Positions 55,090-64,000 of a stretch of 64,000 bases of DNA are shown here, in pieces. Origin of the DNA: Kingdonia uniflora (taxonomy: Eukaryota > Streptophyta > Magnoliopsida > Ranunculales > Circaeasteraceae). The notes below the pieces were generated by a model, which was not told the DNA's origin, searched no databases, and saw nothing but the letters and a program-made list of their open reading frames with translations. Position 1 is the stretch's first letter. Every line of letters starts with the position of its first letter. The stretch is taken from the NCBI GenBank assembly GCA_014058105.1, contig JACGCM010000779.1, forward strand, positions 744,001 through 808,000. The letters run 5' to 3'. The position numbers and the translations under genes were made by a program.

Positions 55090-55833
55090 TGTAGGGGCCT
55101 AACTTCGTATAGAGGGAAGTCGGCTCTTACACCACGGGATCAATCCTTTATCAATAGAATTCAAGTATATAATTTGTAGCGCAATAAATCTACTGACAAT
55201 ATATTTGCATGGAGGCCCAGAATGTGACGCTCCACGACCTCTGATGAGGATTTTTAAGAGTGTTTGTATTTCTGTCGAGTATTCAAAGGTTCGAGTATTG
55301 TACGTTTTGCAGGGTAATCGAAGGTAAACAAGGGAGAGATCTTGTAACCTCTCCCTGATTCCCCATCTTTCCTATTTATAGAACATAGGAAAAGCTGAGT
55401 CACCAAGATTAGGTCACATTACAAGTGTACCCTCCGGGTATCCTTCAGATATCGAGCAGGTATCCCAGAGTTGGTATTGATGCCAGAAATATCAGGTCTG
55501 TCACTATGCTCTGATACTGTAGCAGCTGTTGGGTCTGTCACTGTAGCCGTTTGTTGGTTCTGTCACTGTAGCTGACAAGACCGACAACCACGTTGTTCTT
55601 ACCTGATGAGTTGTTTGTCTTGTCATACTTCAACCATGTAAGTATATGATCGAACTATTTCTGATGTTGATGTAGAGTTTGTCTTCTAGGCTTATTCAGA
55701 GTCGAGGCTTCATCTTCGGATAATCTCTGGAAGGCCTGTTTATGGATTGAGTGGGCTTCGAGATGTTTGAGTAGGCGTCGAGGTAGCCTTCGAGTGTTTG
55801 ACTGGGGTAGAAGGCTACGAGTAGGCTACTACA
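55090..55833 (-). repeat. Element B 5' LTR (744 bp)
   Basis: Plus strand TGTAGGGGCC ... GGCTACTACA. It has the reversed TATA box cctatttatagaac (about 55369) and Tat-family internal repeats ('ctgtcactgtag'). Homologous to 25861-26598 but with many differences (about 70% by eye). Confidence 0.85.
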
Positions 55834-56108
55834 CCCATCAAAGGATATACATCTGGTACTTATTCTCTTTCATGGCCATCTTTCACATATCACGCAAACA
55901 AGCGTTCCTCACCTATCGCTCAAATCTATAGTCACATTCGATAAAATAACTTTATCAAATCTGTTACTTAGAATTATTTACAAAACAAATGCACAAAATT
56001 ATTTCATAAATAAATTTTTTTTGCAACACAAATATTCACCACAAAATTCAAATTAAATTGTTTTGGTCCCACTGACCATTTTTACATCCTTTATCAACAT
56101 AGCACTGC

Positions 56109-58189
56109 TTACACAATGTTTAACATTTCAGAAGGAGAATTTTCTTCATTTACCTTTAGGGCACCATCAGGTACCTGCACATTGGCTACCTCCCCAGGAT
56201 GAGAACCATCAGCCTCCACCATCACATCATCTTCGATTACTTCGGTTGCCCCGTGTACATCGGGAGTCTGAGGTACATCGTCTTCTGAGCTATCATCCAA
56301 AACAGTACCACTAGATTTCGTAAGCCCCTTGTAGAACATTTTTCTTTCCTCCAATTCCTTATACTCTCCAGAAAAATGCACCCTCACTTCCTGACATTTT
56401 TCCAATTTCTTAGCATTCTTCTGGGCCCTCACCTCATCGAGAAATTTTCCCTGCTCAAGCTCTATTGCTTTCCGAACATCGGCAACTTGCTCCCTTACAT
56501 CTTTTTAAAGCTGGTCTTCTACAATGCCAAAGCTTCCTTTTTCTCTTTCTCTGCCACTTTCTTCGCTTCACCAAGCGCAGCTTCCCATACCTTTTTTGCA
56601 TCGAGCTTAAAACTATTCAATATTGCATTCAACTCAGCCTTCTCCGTGATCAAATCCTTCTCTATATTTTTATTGGCAATAATCTAATTTGCCAGCTCAC
56701 CACTGCCCACAACGCGACTCATGGCTTCAGTTACCAATTTCTTAATCTGCATCAAAGTCATAATGAATATTCGAATGACCTACCAATTTTTTCATTCATA
56801 GTAAAGCATTAAAATTTCTCACCTTTAACATGTTCCTCTGATCCTCGCTAAAAAATGTATTTAAGCTCTTAATCCCTACCAAACAATCCTTCAGCTCCTT
56901 TTTAAGCTCATCCATCCCATACGTATAAGCATCCATGGTCTTCTGAATTTCTGTCTCAGACTCTTTAACGTCTCGCCACCACTGGTCTTCTTCAGGACCA
57001 CACTGCCAAAACCCTGTGGAGGATGCCCTTCCACCACAGTTGCTGATTTACCGATGCCAACAACCTCCTCCGTTGCCGATTGTCGAGTAAGCCTCTTATG
57101 AGGAAGCAATGGAGGAACATTAGAACTCGCCACCCTTTTGTTTTTATTCCTTCCCAGAGACTCTCTTAGCATGGCATCAATCTCTGTATTAGTATTGCAC
57201 CCAGTCAAGGAACGATTTTCCAGTGGCAAGCTAGCATCTGCGGCTCTCTTGTTCTTCGCCGACATTTTTCCGTCAATAACAGGCACTTCAGAACCTTTTA
57301 CCCTTGACCTCTTTAGACCGGCCTCCTGGAATAGCATGCTTATAAGATCTTGGTCAATGACCAGGTTATCGATCCTACCAAAGAAATATTTCCTCACCTT
57401 ATACAACTCTTCTTTTACTTGTGACTTCTTGTCGACCTCTTTTAATGCTGCAAACAACATAAAATAGTTAGAAACACTTCACATCCTATTCAAGCACTTC
57501 AAACCTCGCCCCCCTCCCCCCGTTGACACCATATCTTAAAATAACGGTCTTTTCATAAACCTCGCTAAGTACCGATAGCCTAACTTCAACGGGTTCATCT
57601 TGAGCATGTAGTACACACATAGATCATCAACAGTTATCAACTCCTCCCCCCTGTACCTGAGTTGGCCATTTATTGCCCCATATACCCTAAACAGGTCGTA
57701 TACATACGGATTGAACTGACCAGGGGCTATATCAAAAAAGTTCATTAACTTTTTCTGGTCCTCTCTGAGGGAAAGCTTCAACCCCTTCTTTATTTGTTTT
57801 TGATGCACCAGAATACCATTTAAGGGTATTTCCTTGTCGATCATTTCATACTGGTACTCCTCTAACCTTATATCCCCAGGAATACCGTAGTTCTTCTTGA
57901 AACTTAATATTTCTTTGGCCTCTGGACCCTCTCCATAGCATGCCTCCTCGCCCTCCTTCAAATCTTCTTCCCCATCCCTACTACCTTCTCGATCACTAGC
58001 TTGGGGCTCGTAATCTACATCCGTCTCCGTGTCCTCCTCTTCAGCCAGTTCGACAACACTAGGTGTCACCCTAAACTGTTCCACGCTACCTAGATCTGCA
58101 CTATTCGACCCCACCCTATATCTCCCTCCCAATTGTTGTTCACAAGTCAACACATCAATCATCAAGGGCACTATGTCTTTGAGATTCAC
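56109..58189 (-). pseudogene. Element D antisense gene: Transposase_28-like protein
   Basis: Three long frames. 58189-57536 (217 codons): [14 protein letters not shown] start, acidic region, then [20 protein letters not shown] and [20 protein letters not shown], the conserved Transposase_28-like domain. An acceptor (tttgcag) near 57450 opens 57460-56891 (189 codons): [20 protein letters not shown], basic linker. 56432-56109 (107 codons): charged helical start [20 protein letters not shown] and acidic end. The intervals 57535-57461 and 56890-56433 contain candidate introns and more helical coding sequence ([23 protein letters not shown], about 56500-56440). No stops inside the long frames, so this copy may be recent or partly intact. 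Function unknown. Confidence 0.65.
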
Positions 58190-59761
58190 GTATATATCTT
58201 TCTCATCATTTTAAATTGGTGCAGCCATTTTAAAACGATCTTGTACATCAGATTCCATATTTTTTATACAGTTAGAATCTATCATATGTGATACATATAT
58301 ATGTTCATAATTTCATATATTCATAATCGTATCGTTGTCAATATTACTCTCCAACACGTTATTCTCTTTACTATCTGCTACTATCATTTTATATTTATAT
58401 TTAATACTACAGTTCTCGATACAATTAATATGATTTAACTCATATTCTTATCTTCAATTAGTAACAAATATGCTTAGTTCTCGATGCCTTTTTATTTTAA
58501 TAATAATCATCAAAAACTTGTTAATCTAGTTTACTTTTGGTCAAATTTCAGGAAACTCAACAGCTTCTTGAAAACATTTCACATGTTTCCCGCCAAAACA
58601 CCATCATTCAAAATTGAGAATTCCCCTTCTCCGGCACAAAATCCGGCCAAATCACAACAAAAAACAAAGTCCCCGACAATCTCGCCGTCCCAAAACAACT
58701 TCTCTACAATCGCATCGTAACCACAACACCACCAACCAATCACTCTTTCCACTTATCTCCACCCATTTATCGCACCACTCAAGCCAGAACCCATCTATAA
58801 CCCCCTACGACTCCATTTCTTCCACCATCACACTAATAACAGTCACAACTAAATCATAATTTTATAATCCCTCTATCAAACCCTAATACTATTCTATTGT
58901 CCCCTACTTACAAACCATTAACTTTAAATCAAATTTATTCTACAACATCATTACACATATTTAAATCTTGTTTGTTTAACAATTCTTAATCAATAAAAAC
59001 CAAAAAACCACCAAAACTAAAATTTCTAACCTTGTTTACGCGCTGCTTTCGTATCCCTTTCCTTTGCTTGCTTGGCTCTTGAAATCAGAAAGCTAATCTC
59101 CTCCTTCGCAATTGTAGACAACAACTCCTACGATGAGCAAAAACAATTTACGCTAGAGAAATTTTTTTTTGGGTTAGAAAAGTGTGAACAGTCGCCCACA
59201 TTAGAACTATTTATAAACCCTGCGAACTGTTCATCGCGCCACTTCGCGACTGTTTAACTCCTCGAACGTAACGCCTTATCCTTCACTTCCCAGTCTCTTC
59301 GATACTTTGCCTTCTCAGCGCCAACAAACCCTTAAATTCCCACTCTAATCCTTCCATATCTTGAAGAATTTCTTCAGCTACATTCATGCGCAACAAACAC
59401 ACAACCAATCTTGTCATAAAGATGATGTACATCATTTTTGTTATATTTCATACTCTTACCTAAAGGAGCACATCTTGCCATAATCATTATTCTTGTTAGT
59501 TCCCCCACTTCTTCTTTACCTACAAATTTCTATATTTTTAGGTACATATTCCACAACATACACAATATCATTATATTCGACAATCCACCAAAAATTGCTA
59601 AAACTATTTTCCATTCCTAAATTTCAACAAGTGCATATTCAATTCGACAAATAAACAACACATTGCTTCAATCGACAAAACATCCTGACCACTATTTTCA
59701 TTATATTTCATTAACCATAACACCTCCTTACAGAAGACCTACTCCTATAAACATTACATCT
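58190..59761 (-). other. Region between the antisense genes in D
   Basis: AT-rich on the minus strand; no conserved frame. Corresponds to the leader/promoter interval of the other elements. Confidence 0.35.
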
Positions 59762-60055
59762 TCATAAACCCCTAGCTGCAGCTTTATCTTCCCTCTTCAC
59801 CAATAACTTCGTTCGAGTCCACATACCACCACAGCATTCAAGAGGATGCCAAAACTGTAATTTGACACAAAAATTGAAGTCCTCCTCAGCTTCCTTGGCT
59901 TCTGTCTCACTCATCCTTTCGTAATCAGGCTCCTCAAGATCTTCCATATGCATATCACAATTTCGAGATCCAAAGTATCGAGTGTACAGTACCCAGTTCA
60001 TCGCCTGAACACGTCTGAACACCCCATTCTAGGCCTGAGATCTCGTCTTCACCAT
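59762..60055 (-). pseudogene. Element D antisense small ORF (98 codons, one stop)
   Basis: ATG at 60055: MVKTRSQA, TAG at codon 9, then FRRVQAMNWVLYTRYFGSRN, EDLEEPDYERMSETEAKEAE, EDFNFCVKLQFWHPLECC and KREDKAAARGL, stop at 59764-59762. MVKTR and EAKEAEEDF are shared with element C, and the RYFG block with all members. The TATA box at 60091-60099 is 36 bp upstream. Confidence 0.6.
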
Positions 60056-60090
60056 CTGCCACGAATGCACCACATCTACAAAAATAATAA

Positions 60091-60099
60091 CTATTTATA
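60091..60099 (-). promoter_or_regulatory. TATA box for the antisense cassette of D
   Basis: TATAAATAG on the minus strand, upstream of the small ORF as in A, B and C. Confidence 0.55.
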
Positions 60100-60250
60100 C
60101 CTCCTCAAGCCATGGTCTAACTCACCCGCATTTACTCTGCCTTAGAACTCTATAATTTCAAAGTTAAATCAATCAACCTTGAAATCTGTTCCTGGACCCA
60201 CTCAGTCAAATATATTTGAGATATTATGACAACCCATCATCATTTTATGT

Positions 60251-61927
60251 GCATTCACGTTCAACGTTTGACCTTTGATTATTAACAAACTACAATTTAT
60301 AATCAACAAAACACAAGAATAGAATATCAAAGATATTAACTTTATTTATTATGAATAAGTTACATTTAATTTTCGACAACTTCATCCTTCGATTACATTA
60401 CGTCAAACTACAATCTATCTTTACATTCGACTTACATGACTAATTACTCTGTGTTTTCCTTTTACCAGAATCGGACATTAAAGCCTTTTTCCAGTGCTAA
60501 GAAACTCAATAAATCTCAAGTCACTGAACTTCTAAGGGTTGCTTCCACAGATAAAGGCAGTAAAAAATTACAAGAAGCCTCCCACGTTCGACAAGATCCC
60601 TGGATGCCCATCCAAGCTTCAAGTCTTCATCATCAACACGAACAGTCATCCCCTCTCCCCCAAACTGATGCACTCCATTACCTTTACCACCGCATGATAA
60701 CACAATTGTTCAAGTCAGTGATTCTCACTCATTACTTATAAGTGAACCTTGTTCAAATCCTATTAAGCGTCAAATCACAATTTAACCCCGTAAAATAGTG
60801 ATTTTAACCTTAAAATACATTTTAATAGAGTCTTAGCCAAGATAGCTATTCAAAACTACTAGATGTTGCGTTCCTTATTCTGATAACTAGGGTGTTCTAA
60901 ACCCTCAAGTTCTATAAAGGTCTGTATATTCTAGCCAAATGATATATTTACTACGAATATGAGGGGTATTAGATGTTTAGGTAATAAGTGGTCCCACCTC
61001 GAAGTCTGTTGGGTTTACAATATAGGTAGATTATGCCTGTCTTGGAACTAACATTCTAGGGTACTATAGGTTGCTATCAATGCCTATATACCTCTAAATG
61101 TTATCGTAACATCTAATTGCACTTATATACTATAGGTTGTTATAGGTTGCTAACATTTCCTTGAGACATGCCATATACCATTGGAAAGCTCTCGGGATGG
61201 GCTTTCTATCCAAAGTGGTCTTGCCTCCATCCGATGTCCACAGAAAAACTAATTTTGGTTTGAAAACAGACTTATTTCTAGGGTAAAAATCACCAAAAAT
61301 GCCTATTTTTAATTCGGAAAAATAGTAAAAAATACGTTTAATTTATATTAAGATATCATACAATATAGATTAAGAGGAAAATTGAAACAAAATTGTAAAA
61401 TACCTCTTGATTGCAAGTTTCCCTGAAAATTGTTGATTGGAGATTTTCCTTTCTCTTCTTACGTGTTGATAACGTGTTAGTAATAATTTATTATCGAAGG
61501 ATTACCAGTTCTATATCTTAGAGCAATTGAAAGAGAGAAGATTTTTTATTAATATCTGTAGAACTTGTAGAAGAGTACATAATACATTATGAGATAACCT
61601 TATTTAATAGGTTACCTAACCATCTCAAACTCTCCCTGTAAACTTAAATGGCCTATGAACTTGTTAGGAGTTCTATAGGACACCCCAACCTTGTTGGGTT
61701 CTTAGCATTGGCTTGGACCCAACTCCTAACAGTTTTCACTATATCCAACACCCCATCCCAATGCTTCAACCTTTTCTCCAACTTACACCCAAGTAATTAC
61801 CTCATATTCACACAATATCTCTCCTCAAACCCACACTAACCAACTGCTCCTTTTGACAACTTTAACTATGCTCTCATCAGATTACAACAGCGAAGTGAAC
61901 CCAAGTAAAATAGAGGTGTTAAACTGA
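60251..61927. other. Spacer, no gene recognised
   Basis: No supported gene. The frames at 60436-60741 (both strands) show no family resemblance. 61440-61480 contains gttgataacgtgtt, a phrase seen near primer sites of some copia elements, and 61640-61730 has an inverted ttaggagtt/aactccta pair; both are too weak to call an element. Confidence 0.4.
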
Positions 61928-62033
61928 GTTTTTGGGGTTTTGTTAAAACCTAAAAGAGAAGACTCTAGGTTTCTTGGAGGCTCCAAGAAAGAAACCCAGA
62001 ATAGACTCTTTCAAGGTTTAAACAAAACCCAGA
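61928..62033. repeat. Imperfect inverted repeat, about 50-bp arms, tiny loop
   Basis: Left arm 61928-61978 (..ggttttgttaaaacc..ctctaggtttcttggag) pairs with right arm 61981-62033 (ctccaagaaagaaaccc..ggtttaaacaaaaccc). The arms are almost adjacent, so transcription would give a long hairpin. It lies about 370 bp upstream of the lyase start codon. Confidence 0.7.
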
Positions 62034-62397
62034 GTCCTCTCTTCCAACTTTGAGTCAACATTCATTCCTGATGTGGGTATCATCAAAGAAACTACTCTCT
62101 CTCACACCCACAAACTCAAACACCTCTCACTCAGACTCTCACAGAACAAAAACAAACACCCACACATTCTCTCTCTCACACGCAGAAACACACACCGGCC
62201 CTACGTAATCGGATCTAGCATTGCTTATATTACAATGAAAAATAATCGGATCTTAGAAGTTAATGTTCCTAAGTTTAGCTTCAAAGTGGAGAGTAAACTT
62301 TGCCTCTAATTCAAGAAAACAGAGCCAACTTAAGTATAAATTTCTCATGAAGGTTTAAGACAATTTGGAGATGGTTAGTTTTCTTTAGCACAAGACA
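62034..62397 (+). other. Leader region of the rhamnogalacturonan lyase
   Basis: Contains a CT/CA-rich stretch (62090-62190: ctctctctcac..., cacacattctctctctc), typical of plant 5' UTR or proximal promoter sequence. The frame at 62073-62309 looks non-coding. No TATA box stands out. Confidence 0.4.
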
Positions 62398-64000
62398 ATG
62401 TCCACTCTTGGCGTTCATCTCCAAGTACAAGACAAACATGTAATGTTTCTTTCTTTAATTCTTTCTCCGTGGGCTAATAACTTTATTTTCTAAGGTATCT
62501 AAATGCTCCAAGGGTAAATACTAAGGGCACATGTCTATCCGTATGTGTGCGGATTAAGGAGGACACTATACCCACCGTCGTATGAATCGGTGTTTTCTTC
62601 GTATGCTTAAAAAAATACAGTTTTGTTAAGGGGTTTTCTCACGTGTACATTTGAAAGAAAAGTTGTCTTTTGTTATATGTGTGCACAGCCAATACTTAAT
62701 GTGAGACTAAGGAACATATACCCCATCCCAAGAGAAATTTCTTTAGAATATCTTAATTATGATGTTTGTGTGTTCCAACTTGGAGATGTGTTTACGCGCC
62801 TTTTGCAGGTGGTGATGGACAATGAGCTAGTCCAAGTGACCTTATCGAATCCAGGAGGAATCGTCACTGGAATACAATACAATGGCATCGATAATTTACT
62901 TGAAGTTCTTAATAAAGAAGTTAACAGAGGGTGAGTTTCATCCTTATGATTCCAAAAATATATAATATCCATAGTAACTCCATTAACGTCTCATCTTAGG
63001 AAATTTGTTCATTTTCTCATCTAATTTTTCAGATATTGGGATCTTGTTTGGAGCGAACCCGGAGGTCCGGGGATATTTGATGTGTAAGTATAGTGTTATA
63101 TCTACCAAGGGTTTCAATTCAGTTTTTTTTTTCTTTCAATAAACAGTACAAGACGTTTGCGAATAAACTAAACTGCATGTACTTCCCCAAATGAAGGTGC
63201 AAACTTTAACATTTCAACATTTCTTCAAATGTTGTTATAATTTCATAATTCTTCGAAAATATTTATCATACTTCTCTAAAATGCCCTAAACACCATTGAG
63301 CTCTGGGCTCAGTGGCTGTGTGACCCTCCACCCCATGAGAGGTCATGACTCTCCCACTTCACCAAATTCTATCAAATGATCTATTCTTCAAATCGCCTAT
63401 TTTGTTCATACATACTATATTGGTTTTAACAAGAGTTTTGGGACAGTCTACTTTATAAACAGCCATATCACCAGTTATCATAACTAATGTCAGGTTTATT
63501 GTTGTACAGGATACAAGGTACTAGTTTTAAGGTTATAATGGAAAATAAAGACCAAGTTGAGATATCCTTCACAAGAACATGGGATCTATCTCTTCAGGGA
63601 AAATATGCTCCCCTAAATATAGACAAAAGGTCCATAGTTAAACTCTTACGAAGTAATAGTTTCTTTTCTTAGCTAAATATTATCATATAAATTATAGTAT
63701 CTCTTAAACATTTTAGGTTTATAATGCTACGTGGATCATCCGGTTTCTACTCATATGCAATTTATGAGCATTTGGAAGGATGGCCTGATTTCAACCTTGC
63801 GGAAACCAGAATTGCTTTCAAGCTTAGGAAAGACAAGTAAATAAACTGCCTCTTGTGTCTAAACTCTTATGATAAGTCACTATCGTCGCATTATAACCCT
63901 GTTGTTCATTACCTGCTGCTTTTTGAGTAGGTTTCACTATATGGCCATAGCAGATGATAGGCAAAGGATCATGCCCATGCCAGATGATCGTTTGCCTGCA
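62398..64000 (+). CDS. Rhamnogalacturonan lyase (PL4 family), 5' part, cut by window end
   Basis: Six exons with GT-AG introns that keep frame: 62398-62439, 62809-62930, 63033-63083, 63510-63629, 63717-63836 and 63931 to the edge, about 175 codons so far. Exon 1 encodes only [14 protein letters not shown]. Then [111 protein letters not shown] and [20 protein letters not shown], all diagnostic of plant polysaccharide lyase family 4. The enzyme cleaves rhamnogalacturonan I in pectin by beta-elimination and helps loosen or remodel cell walls. The start chosen gives no obvious signal peptide, as in some plant members. No stops, so the gene appears functional in the visible part; the catalytic region lies mostly beyond the edge. 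Confidence 0.9.

Larger units (their letters stand above)
25861..55833 (-). mobile_element. Element B: Tat/Ogre-like Ty3/gypsy, doubly interrupted
   Basis: Minus-oriented. 5' LTR 55833-55090, PBS 55087-55072, gag start 55008, interrupted at 54799/40095 by element C, gag/PR/RT/RH/INT 40094-34985, antisense cassette 34975-32065, then a CACTA-like insertion (31901-26592), then the 3' LTR (26598-25861). Without the insertions it is about 10 kb. Protein and DNA wording is closest to element A. The LTR pair is more diverged than that of A or C, and the outer flanks (GTAGT and CCCAT) do not match, so the ends may come from recombination between elements. Confidence 0.8.
55834..60250 (+). mobile_element. 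Element D: 3' part of a Tat/Ogre-like Ty3/gypsy element
   Basis: Only the antisense cassette side is present, on the minus strand, so the element would be plus-oriented with pol to the left, where element B now lies. No LTR is recognised right of 60100; the right limit is approximate. Its antisense ORFs have fewer stops than those of A-C. Confidence 0.55.

Noticed and set aside
58484..58859. Plus-strand frames in element D (78 and 81 codons)
   Set aside because: Low-complexity Asn/Ser/Thr-rich translations in AT-rich spacer, opposite to the real antisense genes.
60436..60741. 101-codon plus frame and 60-codon minus frame right of element D
   Set aside because: No similarity to the antisense cassette or any family I know; kept as unexplained spacer.
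1..64000. CRISPR arrays, bacterial operons, rRNA or tRNA genes
   Set aside because: None seen. The tandem repeats have no spacer structure and the window is plant nuclear DNA.

Overview
The window looks like nuclear DNA of a flowering plant, almost certainly a eudicot. The evidence is a legume-lectin receptor kinase, a plant rhamnogalacturonan lyase with GT-AG introns, a plant-type mTERF copy, L1-type LINE sequence, a PIF/Harbinger plant transposase and several large Ty3/gypsy (Tat/Ogre-like) and copia retrotransposons. I cannot name the species. Only two host genes look functional: a single-exon L-type lectin receptor kinase (4603-6612, +) and the first six exons of a rhamnogalacturonan lyase (62398 to beyond the right edge, +). 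Nearly everything between them is decayed transposon sequence.

Layout: 1-1.73 kb retroelement-like leader; 1.73-3.48 kb 5'-truncated LINE ending in poly(A); 4.6-6.6 kb lectin receptor kinase; about 6.95-9.5 kb PIF/Harbinger-type element with a transposase broken by stops; 9686-24567 a copia element (minus) with a perfect 5-bp target duplication (AGTAT), split in its integrase by Tat-like element A (11568-22597, plus); 24.6-25.9 kb degenerate, possibly plant-mobile-domain-like sequence; 25861-55833 Tat-like element B (minus), itself split by a CACTA-like insertion (about 26.6-31.9 kb, carrying a processed mTERF retrocopy) and by a second Tat-like element C (40095-54799, minus, target duplication GGCAC/GGCGC) inside gag; 55.8-60.3 kb the 3' part of a fourth Tat-like element D (plus); 60.3-62.4 kb spacer with a striking inverted repeat; then the rhamnogalacturonan lyase.

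The most interesting pattern is shared by A, B, C and D. Between pol and the 3' LTR, on the strand OPPOSITE to gag-pol, each carries a gene cassette: a TATA box, a small ORF of about 100 codons (duplicated in A), and a longer gene with an acidic N-terminus and a conserved domain resembling the 'putative gypsy type transposon' (Transposase_28) family; in C (and less clearly A) a coiled-coil tail follows. In C this antisense gene has short GT-AG introns. In A and C, tandem repeats (about 194 bp x5 and 162 bp x7) separate pol from the end of the antisense gene. Antisense ORFs are known in some Tat/Ogre-lineage elements; the conserved small upstream ORF and its duplication are what I would examine first. 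All gag-pol copies here are broken by stops, frameshifts or deletions.
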